Origin: Streptomyces acidicola
GTDB taxonomy: Bacteria; Actinomycetota; Actinomycetes; Streptomycetales; Streptomycetaceae
Direction: 5' to 3'
Length of the DNA: 42,880 bases
NCBI RefSeq assembly: GCF_009377235.1
Contig: NZ_VMNX01000060.1
Coordinates: forward strand, 1-42,880
The notes under the pieces are model-generated. The model worked only from the letters and a program-made list of their open reading frames with translations. It was not told the DNA's origin and did no database searches. This document shows, one piece after another, positions 1-8,935 of this stretch. Each line of letters starts with the position of its first letter. Position 1 is the first letter of the stretch. The position numbers and the translations under genes were made by a program.

Positions 1-130
1 GCCCCCAGCCGACCCTGAGCCGCCTCCAAGCCGCCCCCACGCGGAGATCACCGTGGCCGGAGACCACCTGTCGGAGATCGTCCGCCGCGCGCACACTGGA
101 GGTACGCACCACCGGGGAGGGAGGCGCTCC

Positions 131-1696
131 ATGAAAATGCCCGATCACTGGCTGGCCTCCCCGTGGCGGCGCGGACTGCTGGCCGCGTCGTCCGGGGCCC
201 TGCCGATGTTCGCGTTCCCGGCGCCATCCCTGTGGTGGTTCGCGTACATCGCGCTCGTGCCCTGGATGCTGCTGGCCCGCTCGGCGCCCACCGGCAGGCG
301 GGCCGCGTACGACGGCTGGCTGGGCGGTTTCGGTTTCCTGGTGGCCGTGCACCACTGGCTGCTGCCGAGCCTGCACGTGTTCATCTTCGTGATAGCCGCG
401 CTGCTGGGTGTGCTGTGGGCGCCCTGGGGCTGGCTGGTGCGCAGGTTCCTGGCCGGTGCGCCCTCGGCCGGGCGGGTGGCGGCCGCGCTGGTCGTGCTGC
501 CGTCGGGCTGGCTGATGGTGGAGCTCGTACGGTCCTGGCAGGGACTGGGCGGGCCGTGGGGGCTGCTCGGGTCCAGCCAGTGGCAGGTGGAGCCCGCGCT
601 GCGGCTGGCCTCGGTCGGCGGGGTGTGGCTGCTCAGCTTCCTGGTGGTGGCGGTCAACGTCGCGGTCACCGTGCTCGTCGCGGTGCGGCGGTCCCGTGTT
701 CCCGCGGTCGCCGGGCTCGCCGCGACCGTCGCCGTCACCTCGGCGGCCTGGGTGTGGTCGCCGCGGCCCGACGTGGTCGGGCAGGCGCGGATCGGGGTCG
801 TGCAGCCCGGTGTCATCGTGGGCCCGGAACAGCGGTTCGCCCGCGAGGAGGTCCTCACCCGCGGGCTTGCCGGGCGCGACCTGAACCTGATCGTCTGGGG
901 CGAGAGCAGTGTCGGCTACGACCTCACCCACCGCCCCGACCTCGCGGGCCGTGTCGCCGCCCTGTCCCGCGAGACGGGGGCGGACATCCTGGTGAACGTG
1001 GACGCCCGCCGCGCCGGCCACCCCGGCATATACAAGAGCTCGGTGCTCGTCGGCCCACAGGGCCTCACCGGTGACCGCTACGACAAGATGCGGCTTGTCC
1101 CCTTCGGCGAGTACATACCCTTCCGTCCGCTCCTCGGCTGGGCCACCTCGGTCGGCAAGGCGGCGGGCGAGGATCGTATGCGCGGAACCAAACAAGTCGT
1201 CATGGATGTGGGGCACGGGCTGAAGGTGGGCCCGATGGTGTGCTTCGAGTCGGCCTTCCCCGACATGAGCCGCAATCTCGCACGGGACGGCGCCGATCTG
1301 CTGGTCGCCCAGTCGTCGACCTCCACCTTCCAGCACAGCTGGGCTCCCGAGCAGCATGCGTCGCTGGCCGCGCTGCGGGCCGCCGAGACCGGCCGGCCGA
1401 TGGTGCATGCGACGCTCACCGGCGTCTCCGCGGTCTACGGCCCGAGCGGCGAGCGCATCGGCTCCTGGCTCGGCACGAGCGCGAGCACAGCGGTGGTGTA
1501 CCAGGTGCCGCTGGCGGACGGTGTCACTCCCTACGTCCGGTTCGGCGCATGGCCGGTGCACGCGTCCGTGCTGGTGCTGGTCGCGCTGGGCGCCGTCGAG
1601 GGCGGACGGGCCGTGCGGCTCAGGAGAACAACTCCTCCACCACCCGCACCACCCGCTCACACAGTTCGTGAGTCGCCAGTGCGTCACGGGCACTGA
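131..1696 (+). CDS. lnt: Apolipoprotein N-acyltransferase
   Basis: Integral membrane enzyme that N-acylates the lipid-modified cysteine of lipoproteins, the last step of lipoprotein maturation. The N-terminal ~200 residues are a series of hydrophobic segments and the rest is a carbon-nitrogen hydrolase domain. The Glu-Lys-Cys triad is visible: E258 in VWGESSV, K319 in YDKMRLVPFGEY and C371 in MVCFESAFPD, with spacing close to E. coli Lnt (E267, K335, C387). I chose the ATG at 131 because GGGAGG lies just upstream and the hydrophobic region starts soon after; a frame open from 53 would add 26 polar residues. The product is 521 aa. The Pro-rich C-terminus runs 77 bp into the convergent oxidoreductase gene, so the last ~25 codons are double-coding. 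Confidence 0.93.
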   Translation: MKMPDHWLASPWRRGLLAASSGALPMFAFPAPSLWWFAYIALVPWMLLARSAPTGRRAAYDGWLGGFGFLVAVHHWLLPSLHVFIFVIAALLGVLWAPWGWLVRRFLAGAPSAGRVAAALVVLPSGWLMVELVRSWQGLGGPWGLLGSSQWQVEPALRLASVGGVWLLSFLVVAVNVAVTVLVAVRRSRVPAVAGLAATVAVTSAAWVWSPRPDVVGQARIGVVQPGVIVGPEQRFAREEVLTRGLAGRDLNLIVWGESSVGYDLTHRPDLAGRVAALSRETGADILVNVDARRAGHPGIYKSSVLVGPQGLTGDRYDKMRLVPFGEYIPFRPLLGWATSVGKAAGEDRMRGTKQVVMDVGHGLKVGPMVCFESAFPDMSRNLARDGADLLVAQSSTSTFQHSWAPEQHASLAALRAAETGRPMVHATLTGVSAVYGPSGERIGSWLGTSASTAVVYQVPLADGVTPYVRFGAWPVHASVLVLVALGAVEGGRAVRLRRTTPPPPAPPAHTVRESPVRHGH

Positions 1697-2525
1697 GCAC
1701 CCTGCCCGCGCGGACGGCGTCGAGGAAGGCGAGCACGGCCTGCTCCACCCCCCGCTGCCGGGCGACCGGCACCCAGTCGCCGCGCCGCCGCACGGTCGGC
1801 TGCCCCTTGTGGTCGATGACCTCGGCGAGGTTGACGATCTGGCGTTTGGTGTCCTGCCCCGACACCTCCAGGATCTCCTCGGCGGAGCCGCTCAGCCGGT
1901 TCATCACCCCGAGCGCCGTGAAGCCGTCGCCGGACAGCTGGAGCACGACGTGGTGCAGCAGTCCATGCTCGACGCGGGCACGCACGGTCACGTCGTCGAC
2001 CGGTCCGGGCACCAGGAACCTCAGGGTGTCGACGACGTGGATGAAGTCGTCGAGGATCATCGTGCGCGGCACCTCGGGCAGCCCGACGCGGTTCTTCTGC
2101 ATCAGGATCAGCTCGCGCGGGTGGTCCGCGCACTGTGCGTACCCGGGTGCGTAGCGCCGGTTGAAGCCCACCGCCAACCCGACGTCGCGCTTCTCGGCGA
2201 GCTCCACCAGGCGTTCGGAATCGGCGAGTTCGTACGCGAGCGGCTTGTCGACGTACGTCGGTACGCCCGCCTCCAGGAGCCGCGCGACAATCTCAGGGTG
2301 GACCTCGGTCGGCGCGTGGACGAAGGCCGCGTCGAGGTCCTGGGCGAGCAGGGAGTCGAGGTCCACGTGCCGCTGCGCCGCGGTGAGGTGGAGGCTGTCG
2401 GCGACCCGCCCGAGCGTCGCGGGCGTCCGCGTCTGCAGGTGCAGTTCGACCCCGGGCTGGGTGCCGAGCACCGGCAGGTACGCCTTCCGCGCGATGTCGC
2501 CGAGTCCGATGCAGCCGACCTTCAC
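1620..2525 (-). CDS. Gfo/Idh/MocA family oxidoreductase
   Basis: 301 aa NAD(P)-dependent oxidoreductase acting on an unknown sugar, inositol or similar polyol. The N-terminus has the Rossmann motif GCIGLGDIARKAYLP. Around residue 95 DKPLAYEL takes the place of the family's EKP motif, whose lysine contacts substrate and cofactor. The C-terminal half is the alpha/beta substrate domain. The GTG start at 2525 places the Rossmann fold at the very N-terminus; the open frame continues upstream but overlaps the monooxygenase gene in another frame and is not believable there. It lies 35 bp downstream of the FAD monooxygenase gene on the same strand and is probably co-transcribed with it. Its 3' end overlaps lnt tail to tail. 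Confidence 0.88.
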   Translation of the reverse strand: MKVGCIGLGDIARKAYLPVLGTQPGVELHLQTRTPATLGRVADSLHLTAAQRHVDLDSLLAQDLDAAFVHAPTEVHPEIVARLLEAGVPTYVDKPLAYELADSERLVELAEKRDVGLAVGFNRRYAPGYAQCADHPRELILMQKNRVGLPEVPRTMILDDFIHVVDTLRFLVPGPVDDVTVRARVEHGLLHHVVLQLSGDGFTALGVMNRLSGSAEEILEVSGQDTKRQIVNLAEVIDHKGQPTVRRRGDWVPVARQRGVEQAVLAFLDAVRAGRVLSARDALATHELCERVVRVVEELFS

Positions 2526-2560
2526 AGGGATCTCCCGTCCAGCGCCACCGGGACGCAGGG

Positions 2561-3778
2561 CTACTCGTAGGGCTTCCGGGGCGTGCCGGCACGTGCCTCG
2601 TCCGAAGCATACGGCGGCTGGGGCGGGCACCAGTCGGCGATCCCGTCGAAGCTCCGCAGGAGGACGCCGGGCGCGGCCTTGGAGAGCGCGGCGACCATCG
2701 CGTCGCGTACGGCCGTGCCGACCCGGCCGGACATCAGGTTGAGCCGGGCGACGCCCACCGCCTTGCGGGCGATCTCCGTCGTACGGGGCAGTCGAGCGGC
2801 CGTGTACGCGGCGAGGTCCCCGCTGTGGGCGGCCAGCACGATCGCGTCCTCGACTGCCTGGTTGCCGCCCTGCCCGAGGGTCGGAGGCATGGCGTGCGCG
2901 GCGTCCCCGAGCAGCACCACCCGGCCGCGGTGGAAGGCGGGCAGGGGCTCGGCGATGTGGTGGACGTCGTGACGCAGCACGTCCTCGGGGCGCGCGGCCG
3001 CGATGACCTGCGGGATCGGGTCGTGCCAGGTGCCGAACCGGCGCACGAGTACGGCCTGCTCGTCGTCCGGTGCGTGCCCTCCGGCGGGGGTCACGGCGGC
3101 GGCGTACGCGTACACCCTGCCGTCCTTGAGTGGGTGGGTGCCCCAGATGCGGCCCCTGCCCCAGGTCTCGTGCGAGGTCACGTTGCCGGGGTGCAGCCCC
3201 GGTACGGGGATGACTACGCGCCACGTGGTGAACCCGGCGTAGACGGGGCCGGGGTGGTCGGGGAAGAGCACACGGCGTACGGCGGAGTGGATGCCGTCGG
3301 CCGCGACGACCAGGTCGGCCTCCAGTTCACCGTCGGGAGTGCTGACACGGGCGGGCCGGTCCGGGCCGCCGGGGTCGGTGAGGGCCGCGGGGACGGACAC
3401 CCGTACGGCGCCCTCGGGGAGCCGGGCCGCGAGTCGGTCGATGAGCGCGGAGCGGTGGAGGAGGACGAGTGGACCGCCGAAGCGTTCGGCCAGGGCAGCG
3501 GTGTTGGCGCGCGACAGCCAGCGGCCGCTCGGCGTACGGACCCCTCCGTCGCCCTGCCAGGCGGCGAGGCCGCGGATCTCGTCGCCGAGTCCGATGACGT
3601 CGAGGGCGCGCAGGGAGTTGGGGGCGAGGGAGATCGCGGCACCCACAGGCTCCAGGGAGCGGGCCCGCTCCAGGACGGTGACGCGCCAGCCACTCAGATG
3701 CAGGGCCACCGCCGCGGTGAGCCCTCCGATGCCGCCTCCGACGATCACGGCGTGGGACCTGCCGCGCTGCTGTGTCAT
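2561..3778 (-). CDS. FAD-dependent monooxygenase (UbiH/salicylate hydroxylase type)
   Basis: 405 aa class A flavoprotein monooxygenase. It uses NAD(P)H and O2 to hydroxylate an aromatic or similar substrate that cannot be named from sequence. Three diagnostic motifs are present: GGGIGGLTAAVAL (ADP-binding, residues ~13-25), the DG motif VVAADGIHSAVR near residue 165, and the GD motif LLGDAAHAMPPTLGQGGNQ near residue 290. The ATG at 3778 is preceded by AGGAGG. The gene is divergent from a TetR regulator over a 103-bp gap with two near-identical palindromes, so local repression of this gene, with release by its substrate, is likely. The Gfo/Idh/MocA gene follows. Confidence 0.92.
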   Translation of the reverse strand: MTQQRGRSHAVIVGGGIGGLTAAVALHLSGWRVTVLERARSLEPVGAAISLAPNSLRALDVIGLGDEIRGLAAWQGDGGVRTPSGRWLSRANTAALAERFGGPLVLLHRSALIDRLAARLPEGAVRVSVPAALTDPGGPDRPARVSTPDGELEADLVVAADGIHSAVRRVLFPDHPGPVYAGFTTWRVVIPVPGLHPGNVTSHETWGRGRIWGTHPLKDGRVYAYAAAVTPAGGHAPDDEQAVLVRRFGTWHDPIPQVIAAARPEDVLRHDVHHIAEPLPAFHRGRVVLLGDAAHAMPPTLGQGGNQAVEDAIVLAAHSGDLAAYTAARLPRTTEIARKAVGVARLNLMSGRVGTAVRDAMVAALSKAAPGVLLRSFDGIADWCPPQPPYASDEARAGTPRKPYE

Positions 3779-3814
3779 GGCTCCTCCTCGTGCGCTCCGT
3801 ACCGACGAACGCTT

Positions 3815-3861
3815 ACTACAGCTGTAGTTGCCCTCCCTTTCGACCGTACTACAGGTGTAGT
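3815..3861. promoter_or_regulatory. Twin palindromic TetR operators
   Basis: Two copies of a 14-bp dyad in the divergent intergenic region: ACTACAGCTGTAGT at 3815-3828, a perfect palindrome, and ACTACAGGTGTAGT at 3848-3861, symmetric except at the centre. Their centres are 33 bp apart, about three helical turns, so dimers would sit on one face of the DNA. The right copy ends 20 bp before the tetR start. Binding by the adjacent TetR protein is inferred. Confidence 0.8.
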
Positions 3862-3881
3862 TCCGGGGGTAGGTTGATCTC

Positions 3882-4481
3882 ATGCCCGTACGCAGCCCCG
3901 GCCCCTCCCGCGCCGACCTCATCGCCGACACCGCCCTCGTCCTGCTGGCCGAGCGCGGCATGCGCGGCCTCACCCACCGGGCCGTCGACGAGGCGGCGGG
4001 GCTCCCTCAGGGCTCGACCTCGAACCACGCGCGCACCCGGCAGGCACTGCTGGAGATCGCCGTACGGAGGCTGGCCGAGCGGGAGGCCCAGGTGCTCATG
4101 CCGGACGAGATGCCGGCCGCCCAGGAGGGGCACGACGGGGTCGAGGGCATCGTGGACGGGCTCGCTCTCGCCCTGCACCGCTACCTGACCGGTCACCGCG
4201 ACCTGCTGGTCGCGCGCTACGAACTCGCCCTCGAAGCCACCCGGCGGCCCGGACTGCGGGAGTTCTACGACGCGACCGGGAGGCGGTTCCGTGATCCGCT
4301 GACCGCGTGGGTCACCGAGGCGGGTTCGCGGGACCCCGCCCGGCACGTGCTGTCGCTGGTGGCGTTCTGCGACGGGTTGATGTTCGCGTGCGTCGCGGGT
4401 TCGTTCCACGCGGCCGTGCCGACCCTGGACGAACTGCGGGAGAGCTTCCGGGAGTTGACGAGCGGGATGTTGCGCCGCTGA
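3882..4481 (+). CDS. TetR/AcrR family transcriptional regulator
   Basis: 199 aa. The N-terminal helix-turn-helix (residues ~8-55) reads RADLIADTALVLLAERG, then LTHRAVDEAAGLPQGSTSNH, the usual TetR pattern. The C-terminal half is a helical ligand-binding and dimer domain with no recognisable ligand signature. It is divergent from the FAD monooxygenase and probably represses both that operon and itself through the palindromes at 3815-3861. The ribosome site before the ATG is weak (GGTAGG). Confidence 0.9.
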   Translation: MPVRSPGPSRADLIADTALVLLAERGMRGLTHRAVDEAAGLPQGSTSNHARTRQALLEIAVRRLAEREAQVLMPDEMPAAQEGHDGVEGIVDGLALALHRYLTGHRDLLVARYELALEATRRPGLREFYDATGRRFRDPLTAWVTEAGSRDPARHVLSLVAFCDGLMFACVAGSFHAAVPTLDELRESFRELTSGMLRR

Positions 4482-4561
4482 CCCCGGCCGACCGACCGGC
4501 TCCCGTCGGCGTTCCGGCAAATGCGTGGTGCCGCGTGAGCCGCTCCAGGAAGATGCGCATC

Positions 4562-5074
4562 ATGACGATCAAGCGCACCGACCCCGCGACCAACGCCGAC
4601 GAACGGTCCACGCTGGAGGGTTTCCTCGACTACCACCGCCAGACGCTGGAGCTGAAGTGCGCGGACCTGGACGACGCCCAGCTCAGGACCGCTTCGGTGC
4701 CGCCCTCCGAGCTCTCCCTCATGGGCCTCGTACGGCACATGGCTGACGTGGAGCGCAACTGGTTCCGCAGGGTGCTCGCCAACGAGGACGCGGGGCCCCT
4801 CCACTACAGCGACGAGGACCCGGACGGCGAGTTCCACCTCACCGACACGGACACCTGGGAGGACGCGTACGCCGCCTGGCAGGCCGAGATGGCGGCGGCC
4901 CGGAGCAACGCGGCACGCTTCGCCCTGGACGACGTCAGTGAGGGCAGGAGCCGGCTCATCGAGGAGCCCATCACCCTGCGGTGGATCTACAACCACATGA
5001 TCGAGGAATACGCACGGCACAACGGCCACGCCGATCTGCTCAGGGAGCGCCTCGACGGTGCCACAGGCGAGTGA
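4562..5074 (+). CDS. DinB family protein (DUF664)
   Basis: 170 aa four-helix-bundle protein of the DinB/DUF664 superfamily, whose characterised members include mycothiol- or bacillithiol-dependent transferases. Candidate metal-binding histidines are in the first helix (LVRHMADVERNWF) and in the C-terminal EEYARHNGHADLL, which gives the family's HxxxH pair. AGGAAG at 4547-4552 is correctly spaced for the ATG at 4562; the in-frame ATG at 4553 directly abuts it. It follows tetR by 80 bp on the same strand, but a functional link is not evident. In an actinomycete, mycothiol is the likely thiol partner (inference). Confidence 0.85.
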   Translation: MTIKRTDPATNADERSTLEGFLDYHRQTLELKCADLDDAQLRTASVPPSELSLMGLVRHMADVERNWFRRVLANEDAGPLHYSDEDPDGEFHLTDTDTWEDAYAAWQAEMAAARSNAARFALDDVSEGRSRLIEEPITLRWIYNHMIEEYARHNGHADLLRERLDGATGE

Positions 5075-5138
5075 CCCCGTCACTCATGCGGGGCATCCCG
5101 GGCCCGTCCTCTCCCGGAATCGGTCCGGACACAGCAGA

Positions 5139-5612
5139 GTGGCACGGGTGCATCGAACGACGACCACCGCGACGCTGTTGGTCACCGCAGCCGTCTCGGC
5201 CCTCTCCGGCTGTGTGACCATCAAGCACCCGGCCCCACCAGAAGTGAAGCCCGCGCCCACCCGGCCGTCGGCGCCGCCCTCCGGCGGCCACGCCGAACCC
5301 CAGGTCGTGCAGGCCCCGGCCCAGGAGGCGCTGGAGCGCGTCGGCCCGTCGCGGACGCCCACCCCGAGCGCGTCCGCGGCACCGAAGTCCGTCTCCACCC
5401 CGGCGACCGCGCCCTCCGCCAAGCCCCGACGACCGGACCCCGCCCCACCGGCACAGCCGAAGCCCCGTGTGCCGGACCCCCGGACCGCGATCCCCCGGGA
5501 GCTGGCCGAACCGCCCAGGACCAGTGATCTGTGCGCCCTCGGCCGCAAGTACGGCGGATGGCCGGACGACAGCCCGCAGGCCGGTATCTGCCAGAACACC
5601 TACGGGCGTTGA
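5139..5612 (+). CDS. Putative small secreted lipoprotein, Pro-rich
   Basis: About 157 aa, not recognised as a named family. A hydrophobic stretch (TTATLLVTAAVSAL) is followed by a lipobox LSGC, so the mature protein should start at a lipidated Cys. The middle ~90 residues are a Pro/Ala/Lys/Ser linker of the kind that spans a Gram-positive wall. The last ~35 residues form a compact tail with two cysteines (CALGRKYGGWPDDS, then GICQNTYGR). This tail also occurs in short actinomycete secreted proteins, but I cannot give it a function. Start is uncertain: GTG at 5139 or 5148. The open frame back to 5058 overlaps the previous gene and would hide the signal peptide. Confidence 0.6.
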   Translation: MARVHRTTTTATLLVTAAVSALSGCVTIKHPAPPEVKPAPTRPSAPPSGGHAEPQVVQAPAQEALERVGPSRTPTPSASAAPKSVSTPATAPSAKPRRPDPAPPAQPKPRVPDPRTAIPRELAEPPRTSDLCALGRKYGGWPDDSPQAGICQNTYGR

Positions 5613-5636
5613 CGACGGGTCCCCCGGCGCTGGGAC

Positions 5637-6164
5637 CTAGTGTCGCTGTCCGGGCGGTCCCGGCCGCTCCTCCCGCCCGCCGGCGGAGTCGTGCCCGTTC
5701 AGTCGCAGGTCCAGGCGGATCATCGCCGCGCGGATGCCGTCGCCGTAGCTGTCGTCGCCGAGGGTGCCGACCGCCTCGTACGCCAGGCGGAGGTGGCTGC
5801 GCGCGGCCTCCGTCCGGTCGAGCTTCGCGTAGTCGGCGGCGAGGTTCAGGTGCAGCGACGGGTAGAAGGCGCGCACCGCGAGCGAGTGGTGGTGCTCCTC
5901 CACCCGCCCGTCGGTCAACTCCCCTGCGGCCTGCAGGGCCCTCAGGTCCCAGGCGAGTTCGTCGGCAGGGTCCTGCTGCGTGTCCGCCATGTAGTGCGCC
6001 AGCGTGCAGCGGTGCAGTGCGTCGCCGTCCTCGCCGATCTCCGCCCACAGCTCCAGGAAGCGGTCCCGGGCCTCGTCGACGTCACCGCCGTGGTGCAGCA
6101 TGACGACCTGGCCGATCCGGGTCATCACGGCATCCGGCGCCACCTGTTCCTGTTGCTCCGCCAC
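5637..6164 (-). CDS. TPR-like hypothetical protein
   Basis: 175 aa, all-helical, soluble. Phrases such as DVDEARDRFLELWAEIGEDGD, LNLAADYAKLDRTEAARSHL and the repeated A/L spacing resemble degenerate tetratricopeptide repeats, so a scaffold or protein-binding role is likely. No catalytic motif is visible. The GTG at 6164 has GGGAGG 5-6 bp upstream and is preferred to the ATG at 6230, which has no ribosome site. It converges with the lipoprotein gene, with 24 bp between stops. Confidence 0.7.
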   Translation of the reverse strand: MAEQQEQVAPDAVMTRIGQVVMLHHGGDVDEARDRFLELWAEIGEDGDALHRCTLAHYMADTQQDPADELAWDLRALQAAGELTDGRVEEHHHSLAVRAFYPSLHLNLAADYAKLDRTEAARSHLRLAYEAVGTLGDDSYGDGIRAAMIRLDLRLNGHDSAGGREERPGPPGQRH

Positions 6165-6246
6165 CGCGGCCTCCCTGCTCGTCGTACTCGTCGTCGGTCC
6201 CTTAAGGACGCTAACGGCAGGCACTGACAATCGCGGTCAGGCGGCT

Positions 6247-6294
6247 CCGTACGGCCACTGGGCCAGGCCGGTGACGGTCCCACTGGCCGTACGG
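6247..6294 (-). terminator. Hairpin downstream of ung
   Basis: Inverted repeat with 16-nt arms at 6247-6262 and 6279-6294 (15 of 16 pairs) and a 16-nt loop. It begins 12 bp after the ung stop codon. There is no U-tract, which is common for Streptomyces terminators. It probably ends ung transcription before the TPR-like gene. Confidence 0.6.
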
Positions 6295-6306
6295 CGGGAA
6301 CCCGGG

Positions 6307-6990
6307 TCAGCCCAGGTTCGGAATCGTCCAGTCGATCGGCTCGTGGCCCTGCGCCGCCACCGCCTCGTTGATCTGCGTGAACGGGCGGGAGCCGAAGAAC
6401 TTCTTCGCGGACAGCGGCGAGGGGTGCGCGCCCTTCACCACCACGTGCCGTTCCTGGTCGATCAGGGGCAGCTTCTTCTGCGCGTAGTTCCCCCACAGCA
6501 CGAAGACCGCCGGGTCGGACCGGTCCGCGACCGCGCGGATCACCGCGTCGGTGAACTTCTCCCAGCCCCTGCCCTTGTGCGAGTTCGCCTCGCCGGCGCG
6601 GACCGTGAGCACCGCGTTGAGCAGCAGCACGCCCTGCTCGGCCCACGGCATCAGATAGCCGTTGTCCGGGACGGGCGTGCCCAGCTCCTCCTGCATCTCC
6701 TTGTAGATGTTCCGCAGCGAGGGCGGGGTCTTCACGCCCGGGCGCACCGAGAAGCACAGGCCGTGGCCCTGGCCCTCGCCGTGGTACGGGTCCTGGCCGA
6801 GGATCAGCACCTTCACGCGGTCGTACGGCGTCGCCTCCAGCGCGGCGAAGACCTCCTCGCGGGGCGGGTAGACGGGACCCTTCGCGCGCTCCTCCTCGAC
6901 GAACTCGGTGAGCTCCTTGAAGTAGGGCTGCTGGAGCTCCTCGCCCAGGACGCCGCGCCAGGACTCGGGCAGCATGGCGATGTCGGTCAC
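6307..6990 (-). CDS. ung: Uracil-DNA glycosylase
   Basis: 227 aa family-1 UDG that removes uracil from DNA at the start of base excision repair. The water-activating loop GQDPYH is present (D67) and so is the minor-groove/DNA-intercalation loop HPSPLS near the C-terminus. LLLNAVLTVR and the length are typical of bacterial Ung. The start is GTG at 6990, preceded by GGAGGAAG. It is monocistronic, with a hairpin just after the stop. Confidence 0.97.
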   Translation of the reverse strand: MTDIAMLPESWRGVLGEELQQPYFKELTEFVEEERAKGPVYPPREEVFAALEATPYDRVKVLILGQDPYHGEGQGHGLCFSVRPGVKTPPSLRNIYKEMQEELGTPVPDNGYLMPWAEQGVLLLNAVLTVRAGEANSHKGRGWEKFTDAVIRAVADRSDPAVFVLWGNYAQKKLPLIDQERHVVVKGAHPSPLSAKKFFGSRPFTQINEAVAAQGHEPIDWTIPNLG

Positions 6991-7153
6991 GTCAACTTCC
7001 TCCGGTGTGCGCTTGCTTCACGGCCGCACAGCGCGCGACCGTGGGCCGCCGCGCGCGAGCACGGCCGCCTTCCGAGCACAGAACCTACAGGCGCCCACTG
7101 ACAACCGCGCCCGAAAGCGAGGCCACCGGCCGGTCATCGGGATATCGGCGGAG

Positions 7154-8743
7154 TTACCAGCTGGTCTTCCAGGACAGTGCCCACATCGTCATCATCGTCG
7201 CCGGGTCGATGGCCTTCTCGGCGCCGGCGATCTCCTCGTTGGCGGCCACGTACTGCTTGCCCTGCCAGAGCGGCAGCAGCCGGGCGTCGTCCAGGAAGAT
7301 CTGCTGAGCCTTCTCGAACTCCTCGGCCACGGCCCCGCGGTCGCTCTTGCGGCGCGACTCGGGGAGCAGGCTGCCCGTGATCTCGGGAGCCTCATAGGGG
7401 GTACCGAGCGCGTTCTGCTCGCCCACGAAGGGGGCGACGAAGTTGTCGGCGTCGGCGAAGTCGGGGAACCAGCCGCGCCCGAACACCGGGTACTCGCCCT
7501 TCTGGTAGCCCTGTACGTACGTCTTCCAGGGTCGGCTCTTGAGCGTCACCGTGAACAGGCCGGAGGCGTCGAGCTGTCGCTTCAGCTCTTCGAAGGCGGG
7601 CTTGGTCTGGGAGCCGTAGCGGTCGCTGGTGTACCAGAGAGTGAGCGGGACGCGCTCGGTGATCCCCGCGTCCTCAAGGATCTGCCTGGCCTTCTTCGCG
7701 CTGGGGTCCCCGTAGTCGTCGAAGAAGCCCGTGGTGTGGCCGACCAGACCCCTGGGGATCATGGAGTACAGCGGTTCGACGGTGTCCTTGTAGACCTCGT
7801 GGGCGAGCGCCGGGCGGTCGACGACCTGGGCGACCGCCTTGCGGACCGCCGGGTTCTTGGCCCAGGGGTCCTTGGGGTTGAACACCAGGTAACTGATCTC
7901 GGTGGTGGGGTTCTCGATGAGCTGGAGCCCCTCCTCCTCACCGTTGGCCTGGATGTCGACGGTGTCGGAGGCAGGGAGACCGCGGTAGATGACGTCGATC
8001 TGCTTGTTCCTGAGGGCGTCGACCATCTGCGACGACTGCTGGAAGTAGCGGATGGTGACGGCGTTGTTCTTGCGGTCAGCGATGCCCTGGTAGCTGTCGT
8101 TGCGGACGAGCCGGGCCTTGTCGCCGTCGTCGTAGGACTCCAGGTTGTACGGCCCCGAACCGGTGATCGTGCCGTCCTCGCGGAGCGAGTCCGCGGGGTA
8201 CTCCTCGGGGTCGACGATCGACATGGCGGGCGTGGACAGCACGAAGGGGAAGGTGGCGTCGGGCTCGGAGAGGTGGAAGACGATCTCGCGGTCGCCCTTC
8301 GCCTGCACTCGGGAGAGGGTTCCGAGCAGGCCCGCCGGGCCGCCGTTGACGTTGATCTTCTTGACCCGGTCGATGGAGTACTTGACGGCCTCCGCGTTCA
8401 GCTCGTGCCCGTCGGAGAACTTCAGGCCCTCGCGGAGCTTGCAGCTGTACACCGTGCTTGAGCTGTCCGTGAACGCGCAGCTCTCGGCGGCGTCGGGCTG
8501 GGGCTCGGCGGCGTCGGGGGAATAGTTCAGCAGGGTCTGGAAGACATTGCGGAACAACTCCCAGGAGCTGTCCCAGGCGGCCGCCGGATCCAGGGTGCTC
8601 GGGGTGCTGGTGGTCCCCACGACGATGGGCCGGTTGTCGTCGGACGAGTCCGAGGAGAGGACGCCACATCCGGCGACCATGGTTATGGATGTGACCGTTG
8701 CCAGCTGACGCAGGCATCTGTCCCGCTTGAACACGCGCACCAT
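7154..8743 (-). CDS. ABC transporter substrate-binding lipoprotein (family 5, peptide type)
   Basis: About 529 aa extracellular solute-binding protein of the oligopeptide/dipeptide/nickel class. After basic residues comes a hydrophobic segment ending in the lipobox VAGC, so it is a membrane-anchored lipoprotein. The SBP_bac_5 features are clear: PSTLDPAAAWDSS, NVFQTLLNY, LREGLKFSDGHELNAEAVKYS, and GSGPYNLESYDDGDKARLVRN. No permease or ATPase gene is adjacent, so it either uses a distant transporter or acts as an orphan sensor. Start is ambiguous: ATG at 8743 has GAGG directly abutting, whereas GTG at 8734 is 9 bp from the same GAGG and may be the true start. The signal peptide is intact either way. 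Confidence 0.9.
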   Translation of the reverse strand: MVRVFKRDRCLRQLATVTSITMVAGCGVLSSDSSDDNRPIVVGTTSTPSTLDPAAAWDSSWELFRNVFQTLLNYSPDAAEPQPDAAESCAFTDSSSTVYSCKLREGLKFSDGHELNAEAVKYSIDRVKKINVNGGPAGLLGTLSRVQAKGDREIVFHLSEPDATFPFVLSTPAMSIVDPEEYPADSLREDGTITGSGPYNLESYDDGDKARLVRNDSYQGIADRKNNAVTIRYFQQSSQMVDALRNKQIDVIYRGLPASDTVDIQANGEEEGLQLIENPTTEISYLVFNPKDPWAKNPAVRKAVAQVVDRPALAHEVYKDTVEPLYSMIPRGLVGHTTGFFDDYGDPSAKKARQILEDAGITERVPLTLWYTSDRYGSQTKPAFEELKRQLDASGLFTVTLKSRPWKTYVQGYQKGEYPVFGRGWFPDFADADNFVAPFVGEQNALGTPYEAPEITGSLLPESRRKSDRGAVAEEFEKAQQIFLDDARLLPLWQGKQYVAANEEIAGAEKAIDPATMMTMWALSWKTSW

Positions 8744-8935
8744 CCTCGATCGGGCGTACCGCAAGGGTGGGCAGACCTTACCGCAGTGTTTCGCCCGGTT
8801 GGACCCCGCCTCTGAAACGGCCGCGATCAGCGAGTATGTCCGCGCCGTGAAGGAATGGTGTTCTCCGTTTGTGTGCCTCGCACCGGTGGGCGCCCGCGCG
8901 TTTCTCCGGTGCCGCGCGGACACCCACCGCCGCCG

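Noticed and set aside
1356..2570. Long + strand open frame (404 codons) across the lnt end and the oxidoreductase gene
   Set aside because: It is antisense to the well-conserved Gfo/Idh/MocA gene, starts inside lnt in another frame and has no recognisable domain; a high-GC artefact.
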